Of a stretch of 64,000 bases of DNA, positions 44,782 to 53,245 are shown piece after piece (the first letter of the stretch is position 1; each line of letters starts with the position of its first letter). The translations under genes were made by a program, and so were the position numbers. The notes beneath the pieces are model-generated. The model made no database searches and was not told the DNA's origin. It saw only the letters and a list, made by a program, of their open reading frames with translations. The stretch is from Escarpia spicata. Lineage: Eukaryota > Annelida > Polychaeta > Sabellida > Siboglinidae. The stretch covers positions 42,322,483-42,386,482 of the forward strand of contig OZ023216.1 in the NCBI GenBank assembly GCA_963995525.1, given 5' to 3'.

Positions 44782-46092
44782 ATGGCGTTCGTGAATAGCT
44801 GCGCGGTGTGCGAGGGTGTGAAGGCCGAACTGGACCTGTTCACCGGGCCGGTGACGCAGAAGAGCATCGAGAGCAGTCAGTGGACCGTGTACCAACCGCT
44901 GACGGCTCTCGACGCCGGCGGCCCTATCGAGTTCCTCATCCCGGGTTCGGGCAACGACTATACGGACCTGGCGAGCCTTCAAGTATTCGTCCGCTTCAAA
45001 GTGATTCAGGGGGACGGTACCGATCTGGGGGCCGGCGCCGCCGTGGTGCCGGTCAACAATTTCCTGTATTCGATGTTCAGTCAAATCGACGTGTCGCTGA
45101 ACGGCACGCTCGTGACGCCGTCGACCAATACGTACCCGTACCGGGCCTACTTCGAGACCCTGCTGAGTTACTGTACCGACGCGAAACGATCGCATCTCGC
45201 GGGGTCGTTGTGGTACAAAGACAGCGCCGGACACATGAACGCACGCGGGGACTATAATACCGGGTTCATAGCGCGGCGCGATATGACGGCAGGCAGCTCC
45301 GAGGTGGAGATGATGGGACGCCTGCACGTCGACGCGTTTATGGTAAACCGCCTCCTACCGAACGGCGTCGACACTAAACTACGCATGGTGCGCTCGAAGG
45401 ACGCCTTCGCGCTCATGGCCCCGGCAGTCGCGCCGGGGTGCCGTATCATGCTACGAACGATTTCCCTATACGTACGAAAAGTGAAGTTGAACCCGGAAGT
45501 TCAGATGGGTCATATCAAAGCGTGGGGGTTGGGAACGGCTAAGTTCCCGATGCGCCGCGTCGACTGCAAGCCGTTCTCGATAACGGCGGGTGCGCTATCG
45601 CACACGCAGGAGAACCTGTACATGGGTGTGTTTCCGAAACGCATAATGCTGATGATGATCGACAACGTCTCCTATAACGGAGACTACATTAGAAATCCGT
45701 TCGACGCGCGGCACAACGACATAAACTTCCTCTCGCTCAACGTCGACGGACGTCAGGTGCCGAGCAAGCCGCTGCAGCCGGACTTCCCGCGCCTCCGGTA
45801 CGTCCGAAGCTACATGAATCTCATCGAGGCTACCGGAAAAGCGAACGGGGACGAGGGGAACGACATATCGCGCGCGGACTTCAGCGCCGGCTACACCGTC
45901 TTCGCTTTCGACCTGACCCCCGACTGTTGCGACGGGGACCATTTCAACGTCGTGCGTCAAGGGACCGTGTGCACTGAAATGCACTTCGGGACGGCGCTAC
46001 CCCGACCGGTGAACGTCGTCGTGTACGCGGAATTCGATACGGTGATGGAGATCGACCGGAGCCGGAAAGTCCTGTACGACTGTACGTCGTAA
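44782..46092 (+). CDS. Double-jelly-roll major capsid protein (hexon-like)
   Basis: 436 codons, intact. The N-terminal region (CEGVKAELDLFTGPVTQKSI, then YTDLASLQVFVRFK and NFLYSMFSQIDVSLNGTLVT) and the later NTYPYRAYFETLLSY and FEVNYNGDYIRNPF-like turn (SYNGDYIRNPFDARHNDINF) are typical of the Polinton/adintovirus MCP. Three copies form the pseudo-hexagonal capsomer of an icosahedral shell. It lies in the conserved order penton, pX, MCP, protease. Codon use is strongly GC-biased, like its neighbours. It ends with TAA 5 bp before the protease gene. Confidence 0.93.
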   Translation: MAFVNSCAVCEGVKAELDLFTGPVTQKSIESSQWTVYQPLTALDAGGPIEFLIPGSGNDYTDLASLQVFVRFKVIQGDGTDLGAGAAVVPVNNFLYSMFSQIDVSLNGTLVTPSTNTYPYRAYFETLLSYCTDAKRSHLAGSLWYKDSAGHMNARGDYNTGFIARRDMTAGSSEVEMMGRLHVDAFMVNRLLPNGVDTKLRMVRSKDAFALMAPAVAPGCRIMLRTISLYVRKVKLNPEVQMGHIKAWGLGTAKFPMRRVDCKPFSITAGALSHTQENLYMGVFPKRIMLMMIDNVSYNGDYIRNPFDARHNDINFLSLNVDGRQVPSKPLQPDFPRLRYVRSYMNLIEATGKANGDEGNDISRADFSAGYTVFAFDLTPDCCDGDHFNVVRQGTVCTEMHFGTALPRPVNVVVYAEFDTVMEIDRSRKVLYDCTS

Positions 46093-46097
46093 CTACT

Positions 46098-46552
46098 ATG
46101 GATACGGTCCAACTACTGCGTCGCCTCGAACTCGATGCGTGCGCTAAACACATCGTCGTCGGCGTCGTACCTAAAGACACGCTACTTACCACCGCCGTCA
46201 CCACTTACCCGACGGCCTTCGTGTGCAACACCGACGATGGTGGCGAGCCGGGGGAGCACTGGTTGGCCGTCTACGTCGACCGGGGGGCGTCGGCGAGTAC
46301 TTCGATACGTACGGTCTGCCGCCGCTGCACGCCGACATCCGCGCGTTCCTGCACCGTCACTGCGGCGACTCGTGGACGTACAACGACAAGCGGTTACAGA
46401 GCGTCGTCTCTAACGTATGCGGACAATATTGCGTCGCCTACCTACTCCTCCGATGTCGCGGTATGCCGTTGACGACGTTCCAGACCCTATTCGGCGCCGA
46501 TCGGGTGGCCAATGACTGTCTCGTATTCGATTGGCTAAAGCCATTGCATTAA
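46098..46552 (+). pseudogene. Adenain-type cysteine protease, one frameshift
   Basis: The first frame starts at the ATG at 46098 and holds the catalytic histidine in EHWLAVYVD. A run of G at 46281-46287 is where the frame changes. From there a second frame, to 46552, continues with YFDTYGLPP (third catalytic position), then NVCGQYCVAYLLLRCRG with the oxyanion glutamine and catalytic cysteine, and ends DWLKPLH. The order H, acid, Q, C and the length of about 150 residues match adenovirus-type maturation proteases of Polintons, which cut virion precursors such as the pX-like protein. The lesion lies in a homopolymer, so an assembly error is as likely as true decay. Confidence 0.8.
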
Positions 46553-46594
46553 AGCAGCTTCGCTTCGCTTCGCTTTTACGTGTATAATAGTAGT

Positions 46595-46600
46595 AATAAA
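46595..46600 (+). promoter_or_regulatory. Poly(A) signal for the plus-strand late genes
   Basis: AATAAA lies 43 bp after the protease stop, in the gap between convergent genes. It probably serves the late capsid and protease transcripts. Confidence 0.6.
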
Positions 46601-46632
46601 TAACGATGAAGAAAAAATGTACGCAATTTTGT

Positions 46633-46638
46633 TTTATT
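46633..46638 (-). promoter_or_regulatory. Poly(A) signal for the polymerase gene
   Basis: On the minus strand AATAAA lies about 110 bp past the polymerase stop. It faces the plus-strand signal at 46595, so the two convergent transcription units end in the same short gap. Confidence 0.55.
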
Positions 46639-46747
46639 ACCCTACCTACATACATACATACAAACATACATACAGAACCCTACCCGTAGGCGGCCCCATC
46701 CCTAGGTTAGGTTAGGCGAGTTAGACGAGTTAGTGTTCGTATACGAG
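46639..46747. other. Convergent intergenic gap
   Basis: It contains CATACATACATAC microsatellite-like repeats and a GGTTAGGTTAGGCGAGTTAGAC run. No gene is seen. Confidence 0.6.
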
Positions 46748-49700
46748 TTAGACGAGTATCGGTGCCGTGGTGACGCCGTCGTCGAGCGCGCGGCCTTTAG
46801 CGTAGAAGTAGCTCAACGCCGCGCGCTCTTGAGCGTACGTCAACACGGACGAGTCTTTCACCTGGAAGCCGCGGTTCCAGCCGACGCCGCTGCGTCGATC
46901 GCGCAGTACGGCGAGGAAAGTGTTCTCGTCCATGTCGGCGTTCTGACGTTTGCTCAGACCCTTCGTGCTGTACTTCGCGCCGTTGTCGCCGCCGAAGCAG
47001 TAGTACGTCTTGCTGCATAGCGCCACGATTCCGTCGCCGCGCCACTCTTGTTTGAAGAGACCCGGCGTTCGACGATCGAACAGACATCGGCGCGCGCAGC
47101 AGTCGCCCCCACCCTCCCACGCCAGTACGGCGACGCGGCGTCGTACGTACGCGTCCACGTGCGCGTCGCAGCATTCGGCCGGAAACCAGAGCGAACGATT
47201 CCGGAAGTAGTGTTTGCGCAGCGCTTCGGGTATGAGCGCGTCGATGTCGTGGCCCGCGAGGGCAATGTACGCCGAGTCGGTGTCCATAGCGCAGTACTGG
47301 AAGGGCGGGCGGGGGATGTAGGCGTCGAAGAAATCATAGTAGAACTCGAGCATTCTCAATTTCGCGTACTGATACACGAAATAGCCGATTTGGATAGGCA
47401 GGTCGTAGACGACGGTGCGCTTATTCAACGCCACCTCGTACAGTTCGTTGTCGACGATGACGTCGAGTTGTCGGAAGCGACGGTTGTTGACGAGTTGCGC
47501 GGCGCCGATCGGCGTTGCGTACTTGATATCCCGGTGCCGATCGACGCGCGTAGTCGTTTTCCCGTACGAACTGTTGCCGAGTAATTTAAAGGTGTCGGCG
47601 ATGACCAATTTGTTGGGGTCGACGTCGCCCTCGCGTCTCGCCGTCGACACCGAAGCTGCGAAAGCACGCGATCGGCGTGTACTCGATCACCTGGTAGATG
47701 CGCGCGACGACGAGCCCGTGCTCCAGATACCAGCGTAGGAGGGGCGTGGCGAGCACGATCGCCGTACCGAAGTAGCTACCGACGAGCGTCCGTTGAGGTC
47801 GGGTGAGTAGGTCGTGAGACTCGGCGTAGCGACGCATGAACGGATTGAGATCGTCGCGCGTGATATCGACGTTCTTGAACACGGGCTGCATTTCGGCGAA
47901 CTTGGCGCGCAGCGCTTCCGGCACGGCGATATCGCACTGCACGAGGCCGAACAGAGGGCCGTCGCGTACACCCTCCAGTATCGTCGAGCGCGTACACCGC
48001 CCCGGTTGCCATCGTGACGCGTCGGGCGGTGTCGGCGCCACTGGGGGGTCTCACGGCTCGCCACTGGCACTCCCACATTTCGACGACGGCGTCGACGTGG
48101 CGACGCAGGTAGGCCGTCACGGCGATCGTCTCGGCGTACAGCGTCGTCATCGGTCGACCGTTGACGGCGTTCGTCGTCACGTGCGTCTGGCGCGTCGGGC
48201 AGCCGTGGAAGTAGCAGCCGTGAAATTGATACGCCGTTCGCGTGGCGGCGCACCAACCGTCGACTCGGTACTTACCGACGCGCTTCTCGCGTCCGTTCAA
48301 CTGGTGCCGTATACGAGTGTCTGTCCGTTCCGCCTAGTACGTCAACCACTCCACGGCCATACGACCGTAGCGGTGCACGCGTTCCGCTCGAAAGCCGTTC
48401 TCGGCGCGTCGGCGCGTGTACCAACCCGTCGGCATCTCCCGCATCATCGCCGATAGATAGAGGCCGTTCGCGTCATAGCCTACTATCGAAAGACACGGGT
48501 TGTTGCCGCCTCGAATCGACGTCACGCCGGCCTCGTGATGACGCGCGAAGATGATCGATGGGCCGCCGACGATCTGCGACTGTAGTAGGCGATGCAGGTC
48601 TTTGTTCGGCTCGTTGAACAGCGAGAAATGGATTGACAGCGGCAGGTCGTTGAATAGGTACAACAACGTCAATCCCCGTACGCTGATGGCGTCCTTGAAC
48701 ATGTCGATGCGCTGGCGGCGATAGAAGTCGAACTGCCGCTCGAGGGCCTCGAGAAACGGCGCCACATCTCGGTTATTATACCAGTTTAGAAAATCGCGCA
48801 TCGTCGTCATGCGTTCGTCACGCCACGCCGTCGCACAAATTTCGTACGCCTCCGCGGAGATTCCCTCGCGTTTCAGGTGGCTGTAGAAAGTCTCGCGCAG
48901 CGGCAGGACGGTCTCGTCCAGGCGCGTCAACGCGTCGATATACTCGTACGGAAAGTACCCCTTCGTCGCCGTGCAGCCGTACGCTTTCAGATAGCGCTCG
49001 TAGCTGACACCGGGCGCGAGGTAATTAGTTATATCGAGGAATTTCAACGTCGACGCCGTCAGGCACATGTAATTGTTCTGTCGTTTAATGGTGAACGCCG
49101 ACGATGTGTGCTGTGCGTCGTCGGTTATGAGCAGGGGGGTCAAGTACTTTTTGACGACATTCAAATCGTACTTACCGCTGTTGAAGCCCAGTACGGGCAT
49201 TTGACGAAGGTGTGTCCACAGGCGGTCGGCGAGTGCGGCGTACGGTGACGCATCGTTGTCGTCGTCGTCGCACCGTCGTCGCCGCCAGTCGTCGTCGAGC
49301 GCGTCGAGCGCCACGAAGACCGCGTCATAGCGGGGGCGATGAGCTGCGCACGCCGCCGCGCTCACGGCTTCCAGGTCGTCGATGAGGCGGCGCGCTAGTT
49401 CGGCCGAATCACCGGTCGTAACGTAACAGCGCGCCGCTTCGTGTCCGGGCACGTTCGACGCGACGCTCACGCTGAGCAGTTCGTGTCGCGTTAGCCACCG
49501 GAATTTGTCGGTATCCGGCGGCAGATCGTTGGCGGCAGCATTCAAAATCGAAGGTCGCGCGGTACGGATAGTAGCGCAGGTCGACGACGCCGACGTCGAT
49601 GCCTTCGTCGTTGAGCCGTTGAAACACGGACGGCTTCGGTCGGTAGACGCCGCCGGGAAACACGTGACAAATGCCACCTTCGCACGTCGCTTCGTGACGT

Positions 49701-50883
49701 CGTAAGTCCGACGGGTACCGCCAGAGGCAGTCGCCGCATTTCGAGCACTTGTACGTTTTCGCATACGCGCGCAAGTCGATTATGTACGAGAAGTGCGTCT
49801 CGTACAGGTTGACGTTCAGGGTCGTGGGGTGCTTTTCGAGCGACCGACGGACTAGTTCGGCGGCGCCAACCTCCGTCAGTCGATAGACGGTGACGTTGAT
49901 GCCGAAAACCGTCTCCACGCGTTCCAGTTCGTTCAGGCGCACGCCGTTCGACGTCGTCGAAGCGTAGCGCGCGTGCAGTCGTTTAGCGACTCTCGTTAAA
50001 CGGGTCGAATTTTTCTGGGGCCGTTCCGCGTTCTGCGTTGTCGACCGCCTTGCAGGTGGAGACCGATGCACCGGAAGAGGCATAGAAGGTCGTCGTTGGG
50101 CGTGCCCCGACGATCGTTCGTCAACGTCAGTAAGTGCCTGTTGTTGCGCACGTAGGCGGGGATCGCGGTGCCAACGCAACCGATAGGATGGTTTAAGATG
50201 GCGTTCACGAAGTAGGTGGCGTTCGTTACGAGCTCGACCACCCACCCCGAGTCGGGACGCTGCGCGATGACGTACTGTAGTACGTCGGTCGTGCGCACGA
50301 CGTCGAAGAAGCGTTCGAAGGAACGGCTATCGGTAACGAGGGCGGGCGTTTCGAGGAGGCGACCGCAGCAGTTACAGGACGAGTGAAAATAGCTGTAACG
50401 ACCCGACACCAACACGAAACCATAGGTCACGTTAATTTTAAACGCGTTCTTTTGTTCGCGAAACATAACCCTCAGACGCAGTTGGAGCACCCGCGTACTC
50501 GTTCAGGCGATCATTCGATAGTTGTAGCGGGACTGTACGGTACCGCGCGCTATCGACGTCTCTATGCTACGTCGATGTTCGTCCACGACGCGCTGTAGAG
50601 CGTCGTTGTCGACCGGTGGATTGGGACCATCGGGAGGTGGCGACACCTCCCGACGGCCGCACGTATCCCTCGTATGTCGTAGCATAACGGTGCGCGTACT
50701 GCACGTTGCGCCGCATTTCGGACACTCTCGTCTTTTTACGCTTAGCGCGTTATCGCCGCATCGTTTCGAACTCTTCGCGTGTCGCTCTAACGTTGACTGT
50801 TTCGCGAAATAAGTACCGCATTTCGGACATTGCCATCTAGTAGGAAGCGGCATACTTTTGGCTGCTACTTTTTCGAGCACCAC
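46748..50883 (-). pseudogene. Protein-primed family-B DNA polymerase with N-terminal zinc fingers, multiple lesions
   Basis: Read 50883 to 46748. Two C2HC-type fingers (CPKCGTYFAKQSTLERH, CPKCGATCSTRTVMLRH) are followed by SRYNYRMIA and a TGA at 50503-50505. The same frame goes on with FKINVTYGFVLVSGRYSYFH. Frames then change near 50030 and 49530. Exo I is TFDFEC near 49540, Exo II GFNSGKYDLN near 49180, and Pol motif A GYDANGLYLSAM near 48470. A TAG follows at 48334-48336. Further shifts lie near 48020 and 47640. Motif B is KLLGNSSYGKTT near 47580 and motif C CAMDTDSAYI near 47270. This enzyme copies the linear viral genome from a protein primer in Polintons. Two stops and four shifts mean no complete polymerase from this copy. 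The likely start is ATG 50850. Confidence 0.9.
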
Positions 50884-50892
50884 TATTTATAA
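50883..50892 (-). promoter_or_regulatory. TATA box of the polymerase gene
   Basis: The minus strand reads TTATAAATAG about 33-40 bp before the ATG at 50850. It is the best TATA element on this strand. Confidence 0.55.
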
Positions 50893-51084
50893 CAGAGTGC
50901 TGTGGTGGTGGTGGTGGATGCTGAACGGACATGCGCATTGCTATCGTGTGTGTTAAGTAACGTGGGGGTGGACATGCGCAGTAATGCGTTAAGTAACGTG
51001 GGGTGGTGGTGGTGGATCGATCCTAATGTTGTGTGTGTGGTGTTTTGTTGAGTAACTCGGAAACGGAACGTACATTTTCAACGT
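50893..51084. promoter_or_regulatory. Repeat-bearing promoter region of the polymerase gene
   Basis: A unit of GACATGCGCA...GCGTTAAGTAACGTGGGG-type sequence occurs twice (from about 50929 and 50971), each next to a TGGTGGTGGTGG run. ATGCGCA half-sites resemble NRF-1 binding motifs, also seen in the repeats at 53.3-54.2 kb. Use as promoter elements is inference. Confidence 0.4.
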
Positions 51085-51090
51085 TTTATT
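51085..51090 (-). promoter_or_regulatory. Poly(A) signal after the minus-strand early cluster
   Basis: AAATAAAA on the minus strand, about 125 bp past the stop of the 193-codon module. No other minus-strand poly(A) signal is obvious between the modules, so they may share this one. Confidence 0.5.
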
Positions 51091-51215
51091 TAGCGTACCG
51101 TACAAGGTTTTCTTCCTATTAGCAAAGCGCAATTTGTATTAAAACAAGCGCTTAATTTTTTAGGTAAATCGACAAAGCAAATTGTCAAGCAGTAATGTTC
51201 AAGTGTTCATGCGGC

Positions 51216-51794
51216 TTATAGACCGCTTCGGCACTGGATGTACACGTGAACGGCCGATTCTAGTAGAGCGCGGTTGACGAAATCGCGCCAGTCTGCGCCT
51301 AGCAGCCAGTCCGACACGAACTGGACCAGATAGATTTCCCCCGCACGTCCCGGTTGCTGCTGACCGCTCGCCTTAACGTGCAGTAGATGCACGAGACGCG
51401 TGAGGTTCGGTATCAACGATTGATGTAGACACGTCTCCAACACGGCGTTGAAGTGCCGCGTGACGAGGTCGGACACGTTGTCGTAGCACTGTTTGTACAC
51501 ACGAGTCGGCCGACCCGCACGATAGCCGACTATATGAACGTACGGGCAACCTTCATTGAACTCGTACGCACCGCATCGATCGCGCGCCCTCTCCAGAATC
51601 ATCTCACCGAGTTGTTCGGCGAAGAGGGACATCGCATGCCGCTCATAGCGGCAGGCCAACTGACCCCGACCCGTCGCTACGATTTGACGTTGTATCACTT
51701 CCGGTGGTGTTGGCGACAGCGTGTACATGTCGTACGTCGGCGGTTCGATATGTGGTACGCCAAGCGCCTCCTCGATGATAACGTCCACGCACCC
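51216..51794 (-). CDS. Module E: 193-codon acceptor-led open frame, unknown protein
   Basis: I do not recognise this protein. The frame is open directly from a 3' splice acceptor (TTTATGCTGTAG ending at 51795) to the stop at 51216, and its first methionine comes about 22 codons in (YDMYTLSPTPPEV). It contains a helical middle (HAMSLFAEQLGEMILERARD), ECPYV-like and GYRAGRPTRVYKQCYDNVSD segments, and a C-terminus with ADWRDFVNRALLESAVHVYI. No transmembrane helix or zinc motif is evident. It is the last and largest of five acceptor-led frames on this strand and lies 0.3 kb before the polymerase promoter. Its position matches the early, lineage-specific gene region of adintovirus-like elements. 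Confidence 0.6.
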   Translation of the reverse strand, partial: GCVDVIIEEALGVPHIEPPTYDMYTLSPTPPEVIQRQIVATGRGQLACRYERHAMSLFAEQLGEMILERARDRCGAYEFNEGCPYVHIVGYRAGRPTRVYKQCYDNVSDLVTRHFNAVLETCLHQSLIPNLTRLVHLLHVKASGQQQPGRAGEIYLVQFVSDWLLGADWRDFVNRALLESAVHVYIQCRSGL

Positions 51795-51816
51795 CTACAG
51801 CATAAAACATATCCTA

Positions 51817-51882
51817 CTAATCTTTACGACTACCGTCAATCTCTAGGAACATACACTCACGCCTGGTGCGCTGTCTTGCCGC
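51817..51882 (-). CDS. Module D: 22-codon acceptor-led open frame
   Basis: The acceptor GTGTGTTTGTAG ends at 51883 with a GACTAAT branch-point-like sequence upstream. The frame AARQRTRRECMFLEIDGSRK ends at TAG. GGCGTGAGTG inside it looks like a donor, so it could instead be a 22-nt internal exon leading to module E. Confidence 0.35.
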   Translation of the reverse strand, partial: AARQRTRRECMFLEIDGSRKD

Positions 51883-51931
51883 CTACAAACACACATTATA
51901 ATTAGTCCGCATCTCGCTGTAGTGGTGCTTT

Positions 51932-52072
51932 CTATCTTTCGTCGCAGTCCATCGGTGTTTGTAAGAACGCCTCCGCATACAGTTTTGCACGCACTGCATT
52001 GTCGTAGTTCAGTAGTATTCTCTCGAACTTGGCTACCTCAGCGGCGTTTTCACGTTCAAGCCGCTCCGCCCT
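51932..52072 (-). CDS. Module C: 47-codon acceptor-led open frame, paralogue of module B
   Basis: The acceptor GTGTGTATTTGTAG ends at 52073 and GACTAATCATAA lies just upstream. The frame begins RAERLERENAAEVAKFERIL, continues LLNYDNAVRAKLYAEAFLQT and ends at TAG. It aligns with module B over the segment RILLNYDNAVRAKLYAEAFLQ versus RVLLDMLANNERLRGRYAEV, and the DNA shares CCTCCGCATAC and GTGTTTGTA(A/C)GAAC. There is no ATG at the start. It is predicted to be helical or coiled coil. It is either an alternative 3' exon or an internal exon (GAG/GTAGCC donor-like site inside). Confidence 0.45.
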   Translation of the reverse strand, partial: RAERLERENAAEVAKFERILLNYDNAVRAKLYAEAFLQTPMDCDER

Positions 52073-52098
52073 CTACAAATACACACATTTTTTTATGA

Positions 52099-52266
52099 TT
52101 AGTCCGCCCCTTTTTTAGAAACACGGGCCAGCAGCACAGCATCTTTCGTCTCACTATCCGCCACTTCCCGGTCCAGCAGTGTTTGTACGAACAAGGCAAC
52201 CTCCGCATACCTTCCACGCAGCCTCTCGTTGTTCGCTAACATGTCCAACAGCACGCGACGGACCTC
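52099..52266 (-). CDS. Module B: 56-codon acceptor-led open frame
   Basis: The acceptor TTTTCTTCTGTAG ends at 52267. The frame EVRRVLLDMLANNERLRGRY, then AEVALFVQTLLDREVADSET, ends KKGAD with TAA at 52099-52101. That stop codon forms part of the GACTAAT branch-point-like motif of the next acceptor. No ATG is near the acceptor. An AAG/GTATGC donor-like site lies inside. It is amphipathic helical and related to modules A and C by internal duplication. Confidence 0.45.
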   Translation of the reverse strand, partial: EVRRVLLDMLANNERLRGRYAEVALFVQTLLDREVADSETKDAVLLARVSKKGAD

Positions 52267-52282
52267 CTACAGAAGAAAATTG

Positions 52283-52420
52283 TCATGCTTTAAATAAGTT
52301 CGTCGCTTCGTACCATGCGCACCATGCCATTATATAATGTTCGGCTATCTCGGCTCGTAGGCGCGCAGCCTCGTCACTCGTCGGTTTACCCGTCAAAAAC
52401 GATATCAGCAGCGGGCACTG
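52283..52420 (-). CDS. Module A: 46-codon acceptor-led open frame
   Basis: The acceptor TTGTTTGTGTAG ends at 52421, just past the stop of the OB-fold gene, whose GACTAAT serves as a branch-point-like motif. The frame QCPLLISFLTGKPTSDEAAR, then LRAEIAEHYIMAWCAWYEAT, ends FKA with TGA. The RLRAEIAEHY helix resembles RLRGRYAEV of module B. There is no initiating ATG. A GG/GTAAAC donor-like site lies inside. Confidence 0.45.
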   Translation of the reverse strand, partial: QCPLLISFLTGKPTSDEAARLRAEIAEHYIMAWCAWYEATNLFKA

Positions 52421-52445
52421 CTACACAAACAACACAAGAGACACA

Positions 52446-53205
52446 TTAGTCATCGTCGTCGTCTTCGATGTATGAGTCGTCGTATATCTTCAACGTACGC
52501 ACCGTATAAGACGGCTCGCCTTGCCACGTCGTCTTACGCACATTGAGCTCCACTTTCGTGGCGGTTAACTCCAGCACGGTATCACGCAGCTCCTCCTCAC
52601 TTAATTCCTCCAAGTAGTCGGCCCTGTACTCAACTAGATTAGCCATTTGCGTGTCAAACAGCGTTAACCAAAGCTCACCTTCATCGGCTTCACCATATTT
52701 CACCATAACACGCAACGCAAATTCTTCCCTTCGCCCAGCGAACCGTGCGTTCGACATATCATAGTGGCATCCTTGATTTGCCGAATCAACTTGCGCCGGC
52801 ACCGGGAACATCCCCTGTACGTGCACCTGTTTTTATAAGACACAGCTTCAATACGAACTGGCGTCTTAATCTTATAGACGCCATTCTCAGCGCACGCCAG
52901 CTCCCTCACACTCACCAATGTAGCGCGCGTCGAAACCTCGGCGCTGCACTCTCGTTCGAGCGATGCACTCCGCACAGCCGGCTGCTCCAACGCCGCTTCG
53001 TCGGCACTTCGCTTACGCCCCATCGACGGCGCGAGAACCACCACGGGGCGCTTAGCAGCGGGCTGTGTCCCAGCTGCTCCGGCTGACGTCGATGCCTGCT
53101 GGCCTCCAGTCACCTTGGACGCCTGCTTGCGTAGTGCCTTAAGCTTTTTCGGTGTCATCTCGGTAGCGTCGGCCATTGTTGCTGCGGGGAGGACGTCTGC
53201 TGCAG
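52446..53205 (-). pseudogene. RPA-like OB-fold single-stranded DNA-binding protein, one frameshift
   Basis: A TTCTAAC branch point and TATTTCAG acceptor precede the exon, which starts at 53205. The ATG is at 53176 (MADATEMTPKKLKALRKQAS). The N-terminus is basic and low-complexity, with a KRPVV...GRKRSA nuclear-signal-like patch. A zinc-ribbon follows (CTYRGCSRCRRKL, then MICRTH). Near 52740 the frame shifts, and the second frame gives EEFALRVMVKYGEADEGELW, then LTLFDTQMANLVEY, a helix ADYLEELSEEELRD, and the final strand SYTVRTLKIYDDS with an acidic tail. This order matches the C-terminal OB-fold of RPA70. It would coat single strands during the protein-primed replication carried out by the polymerase. 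Recognition rests on motif order only. Confidence 0.65.
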
Positions 53206-53245
53206 CTGAAATAGTTAGAACACTTGCGTTATACACTAATAGCAA

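Noticed and set aside
44446..45327. 293-codon minus-strand frame across the pX-like and capsid genes
   Set aside because: It is an antisense shadow in GC-rich DNA. The plus strand encodes recognisable capsid proteins over the same bases.
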